Assembly: GCA_002329395.1 (NCBI GenBank)
Contig: DCTQ01000009.1
Location: 1-10,770 of the forward strand
Reading direction: 5' to 3'
Length of the DNA stretch: 10,770 bases
Source: Candidatus Avelusimicrobium alvi
GTDB taxonomy: Bacteria > Elusimicrobiota > Elusimicrobia > Elusimicrobiales > Elusimicrobiaceae
The notes under the pieces are model-generated. The model was not told where the DNA came from. It was given only the letters and a program-made list of their open reading frames with translations, and searched no databases. Both the position numbers and the translations under genes were made by a program. Shown piece by piece: positions 6,738-10,770 of this stretch (its first letter is position 1; each line of letters starts with the position of its first letter).

Positions 6738-7087
6738 AGGGTTTACAAATAACCGATTCTAAACGAACGGCGTTTACTCCTTATCGTAAATTAAATGACG
6801 GAAATGGCTGCGTATATCAAATCCGGCGGATTCGCGCGGGCGGTTCTCCGGCAAAAAACGCTGTTGAACAAATCCGGCGCTGCGGCCCGGTGCGGACGGT
6901 TTTCCGTCTGGTGCCGTCCGCGCGCATTTTGTGCCGGCGCGCCGCCGCTTAATCAAAGCCTGAATATCCGCAACGAAACCCGGGCATATTACTACTCTAC
7001 CCTTTTAGCGGGGCGGAAACCAGGGTCTTTTGGCCCAAAAACGCGGGTATTGTGGACCCAGGTAAAAATAGGTCTGTTTCCCTATAC
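6738..7087. other. Gene-free stretch upstream of the peptidase operon
   Basis: About 350 bases with no gene I can support. It should hold the operon promoter near its left end. It contains an 11-bp direct repeat (CAAATCCGGCG at 6818-6828 and 6869-6879), a hairpin with 8-bp arms (6892-6899 and 6914-6921), a 10-bp GC palindrome (6935-6944), and nested dyads at 7020-7062 (CCAGGGTC with GACCCAGG, enclosing TTTTGG-C-CCAAAA). An open frame runs through it on the + strand but continues into antisense of glyA and looks non-coding. Confidence 0.5.
6790..6820 (-). promoter_or_regulatory. Weak candidate promoter for the peptidase operon
   Basis: On the - strand, TTGATA (6820-6815, five of six) and TTTAAT (6795-6790, five of six) are separated by 19 bp, slightly longer than ideal. 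A TAGAAT at 6761-6756 is an alternative -10 without a matching -35. Initiation near 6783 would give a leader of about 46 nt. The -35 touches the left copy of an 11-bp direct repeat. Confidence 0.3.
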
Positions 7088-7124
7088 AAAAACCCCGGAG
7101 GCTTTTTGCTGTCGCGCTCCGGGG
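7088..7124 (-). terminator. Rho-independent terminator of glyA
   Basis: Read on the - strand, CCCCGGAG (7124-7117) pairs perfectly with CTCCGGGG (7100-7093) around a 16-nt loop and is followed at once by TTTTTG. It begins 21 bases after the glyA stop. Confidence 0.85.
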
Positions 7125-7145
7125 GCGGGTCAGTCAAAACGTCTT

Positions 7146-8393
7146 TTACTGCAGCGCCGGATAGAGCGGAAAGCCCTCCAAAAACTTCTTTACCCGGCCG
7201 GCGACGGAAGACAGGTACGCGTCGTCGGCGTGGTGGGAAATCGCTTCGTCAATAAACGCGGCCACCTGCGCCATATCCGCTTCTTTCATCCCGCGCGTGG
7301 TGACGGCGGGGGTGCCCAGGCGCAGGCCGCTGGTGACAAACGGTTTTTCCGGGTCAAACGGAATGGTGTTTTTGTTGGCGGTGATGCCGGCTTTGTCCAG
7401 CGCCGCTTCGGCGGCTTTGCCGGTGAGGCCTTTGGAGCGCAGGTCAATGCACATCACGTGGCTGTCCGTTCCGCCCGCCACCAGCCGGTAGCCGCGCGCC
7501 TGGAGCTGTTTGGCCAGCTCCGCGGCGTTTACTTTCACCTGGTGCTGATAGGTTTTAAACGCAGGCTGTAACGCTTCCCCGAAGCAGACGGCTTTGCCCG
7601 CGATGACGTGCATCAGCGGCCCGCCCTGTACGCCGGGGAATACGGCGGAATTAATGGCTTTGGCCAGGGATTCTTTGCATAAAATCAGGCCCCCGCGCGG
7701 ACCGCGCAGCGTTTTGTGCGTGGTGGTGGTGACAACGTCCGCATACGGGACGGGATTGGGGTATTCCCCCGCCGCAATCAGGCCCGCGTAGTGCGCCACG
7801 TCGCACGCGAGGTAAGCGCCGCAGGAATCGGCGATTTCGCGCAGGCGTTTCCAGTCAAAAATGCGCGAGTAGTTGGAAGCCCCCGCCATAATGAGCTTGG
7901 GCTTGTGGGTAAGCGCCAGCCTGGCGGCTTCTTCGTAATCAATTTCTTCGGTGTCGGGGCGCACGTTCATGGCTACGATATGGTAAAGTTTGCCCGAAAA
8001 GTTCAGCGGATGCCCGTGCGTCAGGTGCCCGCCGTGCGAAAGGTTCAGGCCCAGCACCGTGTCTCCGGGCTGTAACAGGGCAAAGTAAACGGCCATGTTG
8101 GCCTGCGCGCCGGAATGGGGCTGTACGTTGGCGTGTTCGGCGCCGAAGAGCTGTTTGGCGCGGTCAATCGCCAGCTGTTCCACCCGGTCCACAAATTCGC
8201 AGCCGCCGTAGTAGCGTTTGCCGGGATAACCTTCGGCGTATTTGTTGGTAAGCACGGAGCCCTGCGCCTGCATAACGGCCGGGGAAGTAAAATTTTCGGA
8301 AGCGATGAGTTCCAGCTTTTCGCGCTGGCGGGCCAGTTCGTGGGCCACGGAGGCGAATACTTCGGGATCGGTTTTTTGCAGATCGGGATACAT
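7146..8393 (-). CDS. glyA: Serine hydroxymethyltransferase
   Basis: A 415-residue cytoplasmic, PLP-dependent enzyme that interconverts serine plus tetrahydrofolate with glycine plus 5,10-methylenetetrahydrofolate, the main one-carbon source for purine, thymidylate and methionine synthesis. The length is typical of bacterial GlyA. Family motifs in order: LIASENFTS (29-37), the [13 protein letters not shown] stretch (52-64), HGGHLTHG (120-127), DVAHYAGL (198-205), and [14 protein letters not shown] with the Schiff-base lysine Lys227. The C-terminal part has [15 protein letters not shown]. All catalytic features I can check are intact. AAGGAG (8408-8403) lies eight bases before the ATG and fixes the start. 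It is a single-gene unit with its own terminator, divergent from the deoxyhypusine-synthase-like gene. Its promoter should lie in the AT-rich segment 8410-8540, but I see no convincing -35/-10 pair on this strand. Confidence 0.97.
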   Translation of the reverse strand: MYPDLQKTDPEVFASVAHELARQREKLELIASENFTSPAVMQAQGSVLTNKYAEGYPGKRYYGGCEFVDRVEQLAIDRAKQLFGAEHANVQPHSGAQANMAVYFALLQPGDTVLGLNLSHGGHLTHGHPLNFSGKLYHIVAMNVRPDTEEIDYEEAARLALTHKPKLIMAGASNYSRIFDWKRLREIADSCGAYLACDVAHYAGLIAAGEYPNPVPYADVVTTTTHKTLRGPRGGLILCKESLAKAINSAVFPGVQGGPLMHVIAGKAVCFGEALQPAFKTYQHQVKVNAAELAKQLQARGYRLVAGGTDSHVMCIDLRSKGLTGKAAEAALDKAGITANKNTIPFDPEKPFVTSGLRLGTPAVTTRGMKEADMAQVAAFIDEAISHHADDAYLSSVAGRVKKFLEGFPLYPALQ

Positions 8394-8463
8394 TTTTTAC
8401 GCTCCTTGGGCGGCGTGCCGGACGGCATATTTTTAAGGCTTTTGCGCGCCGCGCTTTTTTGCA

Positions 8464-8481
8464 TATTTTCCTATGAAAATA
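8464..8481. promoter_or_regulatory. Dyad in the divergent control region, candidate operator
   Basis: TATTTTC (8464-8470) and GAAAATA (8475-8481) form a perfect 7-bp dyad around CTAT, with GCA and TGC continuing the symmetry outside after a one-base offset. It covers the -35 region of the + strand promoter with TATAAT at 8495-8500 and lies upstream of glyA on the other side, so a bound regulator could act on either gene. Confidence 0.4.
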
Positions 8482-8494
8482 CTGCGTTATTTAA

Positions 8495-8500
8495 TATAAT
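8495..8500 (+). promoter_or_regulatory. -10 element for the deoxyhypusine-synthase-like gene
   Basis: A perfect TATAAT with initiation expected near 8507. At the proper distance upstream (8472-8477, TATGAA) there is no -35 match, so the promoter may depend on an activator or be weak. The leader of about 36 nt carries AGAGGTG (8529-8535), seven bases before the ATG. Confidence 0.55.
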
Positions 8501-8519
8501 TTACTAAATAGAAGTAAAT
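8499..8519. promoter_or_regulatory. Second dyad, over the transcription start
   Basis: ATTTACT (8499-8505) and AGTAAAT (8513-8519) are perfect 7-bp arms around a 7-base spacer. They overlap the end of the -10 element and the predicted start point, where a repressor site would be expected. In RNA only the right arm would be complete, so a DNA-level role is more likely. Confidence 0.35.
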
Positions 8520-8542
8520 AAATCCAGCAGAGGTGTAAAGAA

Positions 8543-9619
8543 ATGGCAAAACTTACCAAAAAAGACTTTCTCAAAGACACCGTCAAACACATTGATTTGA
8601 AAAAATACAATGTGGTCCCCATGGTGGAAGCCTTTGGGAGCATGGCCTATGCGTCCCGCGAAGTGGCCAGAGCGAGCAAAATCTATAATATGATGCTTTC
8701 CGATAAGAAATGCTCCGTCATTTTGTGCATCGCGGGTTCGCTTGTGTCCGCCGGTATGAAGAAAGTAGTTGTGGATATGATTCAAAACAATATGGTTGAC
8801 GCTATCGTTTCCAACGGCGCCAACATCGTAGACCAGGATTTCTTTGAAGCCCTAGGTTACAAGCACTATATCGGCACTCCGTACAACGCCGACGACAACT
8901 TGCTGCGCGACCTGCACATTGACCGCATCTACGACACCTATATTGACGAAGACCAGCTGAAAGAATGCGACGAAACCATCTATAAAATCTGCAACACCTT
9001 GGAGCCCCGCCCCTACTCTTCCCGCGAATTTATCTGGGAAATGGGCAAATGGCTGGAAAAGAAAGGCAAAGGCAAAGATTCTATCGTCTACAACGCGTAT
9101 AAATACGGCGTGCCCGTGTTCGTGCCCGCGTTTTCGGACTGCTCCGCCGGCTTCGGCTTTGTGGCGCACCAGACCGAACACCCCGAGGCCCACGTGTCTA
9201 TTGACAGCGCCAAAGACTTTTTGGAACTGACCAAAATCAAAATTAAAGCCAAAGAAACCGGTCTTATGATGTGGTCCGGCGGCGTGCCGAAAAACTTTGC
9301 GCAGGACACCGTGGTGGCCGCCGAAATTTTAGGCGCCGACGCCCCGATGCACAAATACGCCGTGCAAATCACCGTGGCGGACGTGCGCGACGGCGCGCTC
9401 TCCGGCTCTACCTTAAAGGAAGCTTCTTCCTGGGGTAAGGTTTCCACCGCACTTGAGCAGATGGTCTACGGCGAATGCACGACCCTCATTCCGCTCATCA
9501 TCGGTTACGGCTACCACAAAGGCGCGTGGAAAAAACGCAAAGCGTCCAACTACGTTAAATTCCTGCAGGACGAGGACGCCAAAGTGGCCGCGTTAAAGGC
9601 GAAAAAAGCCAAAAAATAA
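8543..9619 (+). CDS. Deoxyhypusine synthase-family protein, probable polyamine enzyme
   Basis: A 358-residue cytoplasmic NAD-dependent enzyme of the deoxyhypusine synthase (DHS) family. Eukaryotic and archaeal DHS moves an aminobutyl group from spermidine to a lysine of eIF5A. Bacteria lack eIF5A, and bacterial members are thought to act on free polyamines, as homospermidine synthases do. Visible family features: MVEAFGSMAYASRE near the N-terminus, SNGANIVDQDFFEALG (90-105), SGGVPKNF (245-252), DVRDGALSG (280-288) and SSWGK with the catalytic lysine at Lys299 (human Lys329). Trp297 and Glu293 are also conserved. By my alignment human His288 is replaced by Asn251 and Asp316 by Leu286, so the polyamine pocket has changed. 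The C-terminus is Lys/Ala-rich. The start follows AGAGGTG. Six bases separate it from the outer-membrane protein gene downstream, so the two are probably cotranscribed. Family membership is sure; the exact substrate is not. Confidence 0.9.
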   Translation: MAKLTKKDFLKDTVKHIDLKKYNVVPMVEAFGSMAYASREVARASKIYNMMLSDKKCSVILCIAGSLVSAGMKKVVVDMIQNNMVDAIVSNGANIVDQDFFEALGYKHYIGTPYNADDNLLRDLHIDRIYDTYIDEDQLKECDETIYKICNTLEPRPYSSREFIWEMGKWLEKKGKGKDSIVYNAYKYGVPVFVPAFSDCSAGFGFVAHQTEHPEAHVSIDSAKDFLELTKIKIKAKETGLMMWSGGVPKNFAQDTVVAAEILGADAPMHKYAVQITVADVRDGALSGSTLKEASSWGKVSTALEQMVYGECTTLIPLIIGYGYHKGAWKKRKASNYVKFLQDEDAKVAALKAKKAKK

Positions 9620-9625
9620 ATTGTA

Positions 9626-10480
9626 ATGCGACTCAAAACCGCGTTTATCAGTTTAGTCCTTCTGATCTGCCCGTGTGCGTTATGCTACGGGCAGCTCAGT
9701 TTTTCGGGGGTAAACGGGGAACGCGGGTACGCCGCCATGCGCGGTATATTTAAGCTGGATTTGGACAACGGCTTTATCTTTACCCCGCGGTACGGGTATT
9801 ACCGTATGTCCGACAAGGAAATTGACGAGGCGGGCTCCACCTCGCGCTACGGGCTGGAAGGCGCGTATGAATTAAACGACGACTGGACCGTATTTGCCGA
9901 AGGTTTCTGGCAGCCGCAGGCCGTGGGCTACCAGGCGGTGGGGTACGGCGCGGGGCTTCGCTGGAAACCGTTTTACCGCTGGGGAATGCTTAAAAACCCG
10001 CTCCTTACCGTAAAAGCGGAGCAGACGCGCTACCGCACCTACGTGGATAAAATGGGCAACGATTTGCCCGGGGGTTCGTTCGGGCAGATTGAAACGGGCG
10101 CCAGCGCGCAGGTGTCGGCCGACGCGGGCGCGTGGAACTTGAAAGCGGCGTGGCATAAAGTGATAAAATATAGTAGCCGCGTGCCGCAGGACGTAACTTT
10201 CAGCTGGGCGGACATTCCGTTTATGACGGCGGTTGTGCAGGGGTTTGTAAAAGAAGCCGCCGCGGTGCGCGTAAGCTACCGGACCGATTTTATCACGCCG
10301 TACGCGTCGCTGGCGCGTTACCGTTATGCGGAGCTAAGCGATACGGCCGCCGCCGTAAGCGCGGGGCTGCATGTGCGTTTGTGGGAAATGTCTCTCTCAG
10401 GCGGCGTGGAAGTGTTTGAGCCGCGCCGCGAATCAAACCGCAGGACGTATTTTTCCATGTCCGCCGAAGTGGAATTCTAA
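9626..10480 (+). CDS. Small outer-membrane beta-barrel protein
   Basis: A 284-residue protein with a signal peptide (residues 1-22, basic start MRLK, hydrophobic core, cleavage before QLSFSG). The mature part is built of alternating polar and hydrophobic residues rich in Tyr, Trp and Gly (for example FTPRYGYYRM, SRYGLEGAYEL, YGAGLRWKP), separated by short turns, and it ends in MSAEVEF. A terminal Phe with alternating hydrophobics is the usual recognition signal for outer-membrane barrel assembly. Roughly ten to twelve strands would fit in 262 residues. I do not recognise the specific family. The ATG comes two codons after the stop of the DHS-like gene, in the same frame, and no Shine-Dalgarno is visible before it; translation may depend on coupling. 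A porin, enzyme or structural role is undetermined. Confidence 0.8.
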   Translation: MRLKTAFISLVLLICPCALCYGQLSFSGVNGERGYAAMRGIFKLDLDNGFIFTPRYGYYRMSDKEIDEAGSTSRYGLEGAYELNDDWTVFAEGFWQPQAVGYQAVGYGAGLRWKPFYRWGMLKNPLLTVKAEQTRYRTYVDKMGNDLPGGSFGQIETGASAQVSADAGAWNLKAAWHKVIKYSSRVPQDVTFSWADIPFMTAVVQGFVKEAAAVRVSYRTDFITPYASLARYRYAELSDTAAAVSAGLHVRLWEMSLSGGVEVFEPRRESNRRTYFSMSAEVEF

Positions 10481-10492
10481 CCGGAGGGTGCC

Positions 10493-10770
10493 GTGTCCAA
10501 ACTGGATTTGCATTGTAATATAGACGAGGATATTTTCTCGCTCGCGCTTTTTTTAACCCGCCTTTTAACGGGGCTGGTGCTGTTGTACGTAACGCTGGGG
10601 TGCCTGCTTTTTTATCGCGAATTTTTGTATAACGCCACGGCCATCGGCCTGCCGCTCCCGGTGCCCGCCGGGCTGAGTCTGGCGGTGGGGGAATTGTTCC
10701 TGGCGCTTTTTTTAATGCTCGGGTGGTTTACGCGCCCGGCGGCGCTGCTTTCGGTGCTGTGCACGGCGGC
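10493..10770 (+). CDS. DoxX-family membrane protein, 3' end beyond window
   Basis: A GTG start at 10493 follows GGAGGG (10483-10488) four bases upstream, and the frame stays open to the window end (92 codons). After about 15 polar residues come hydrophobic segments at about 18-40 and 60-82. The layout is typical of DoxX: LTRLLTGLVLLYVTLG, then a short loop (REFLYNATAIGLP), then a Glu-containing helix (VGELFLALFLML) followed by GWFTRPAALL. DoxX proteins are small four-helix membrane proteins of varied and often uncertain function, some linked to quinone or thiol-redox processes. It lies 12 bases after the barrel-protein stop and probably belongs to the same transcript. No terminator separates them. 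Confidence 0.75.
   Translation, partial: MSKLDLHCNIDEDIFSLALFLTRLLTGLVLLYVTLGCLLFYREFLYNATAIGLPLPVPAGLSLAVGELFLALFLMLGWFTRPAALLSVLCTA

Noticed and set aside
6892..6930. Hairpin GCGGACGG / CCGTCCGC followed by GCGCATTTTG as a terminator
   Set aside because: No transcript is known to end here on the + strand, the T-run is short and offset by six bases, and GC-rich intergenic DNA easily gives such stems.
6795..7571. A 258-codon open frame on the + strand over the gene-free region and the end of glyA
   Set aside because: More than half of it is antisense to the well-supported glyA, it runs through the glyA terminator, it lacks a ribosome site, and the product has no recognisable pattern.

Overview
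The window looks like a chromosomal segment of a Gram-negative (outer-membrane-bearing) bacterium. Its coding DNA is moderately GC-rich, and it encodes exported proteins with Sec signal peptides and an outer-membrane beta-barrel. My best guess at lineage is a gut-type Elusimicrobiota. That guess rests on the combination of a bacterial deoxyhypusine-synthase-family gene, a prohibitin-type SPFH protein and many lineage-specific exported proteins. It is an inference from general familiarity, not a database result. I see no rRNA, tRNA, CRISPR array, transposase or plasmid functions.

Layout, left to right. (1) Positions 2-916 hold the 3' part of a cysteine-rich protein of unknown function, more A+T-rich than the rest. 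(2) A prohibitin/SPFH membrane protein (1011-1820) and a membrane-anchored Sel1-repeat protein (1905-3035) follow on the + strand. Each has its own sigma70-type promoter, which overlaps the hairpin that ends the gene before it. (3) A strong bidirectional terminator (3053-3083) separates these from a three-gene operon on the - strand (6737 down to 3099). The operon encodes three exported, paralogous chymotrypsin-fold peptidases. (4) After a roughly 350-base gene-free stretch comes glyA (serine hydroxymethyltransferase, - strand) with its own terminator. (5) Divergent from glyA, and separated by an AT-rich control region containing two dyads, runs a + strand cluster: a deoxyhypusine-synthase-like enzyme, a small outer-membrane beta-barrel protein and the start of a DoxX-family membrane protein, which is cut by the window edge.

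The standout is the three-peptidase operon. In all three paralogs the nucleophile position of the trypsin fold (GxSG) is cysteine (GACGGP, GYCGSP, GFCGSL). In two of them this is the only cysteine in the mature protein. The H-D-C spacing is nearly identical (His165/Asp202/Cys273, His132/Asp169/Cys239, His134/Asn170/Cys240). The first gene of the operon has Asn for Asp. The S1-pocket position that sets P1 preference in 3C and V8-type proteases differs among them (His, Phe, Glu). All three carry the same roughly 90-110-residue C-terminal extension with a DE(Y/F)(I/V)(Q/E)S motif. This looks like a secreted family of 3C-like cysteine peptidases of cellular origin, possibly acting together in the periplasm or at the surface.

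The deoxyhypusine-synthase homolog is the second point of interest. It keeps the catalytic lysine (SSWGK) but has changed at least two residues that bind spermidine in the human enzyme, so it probably makes a different polyamine product.
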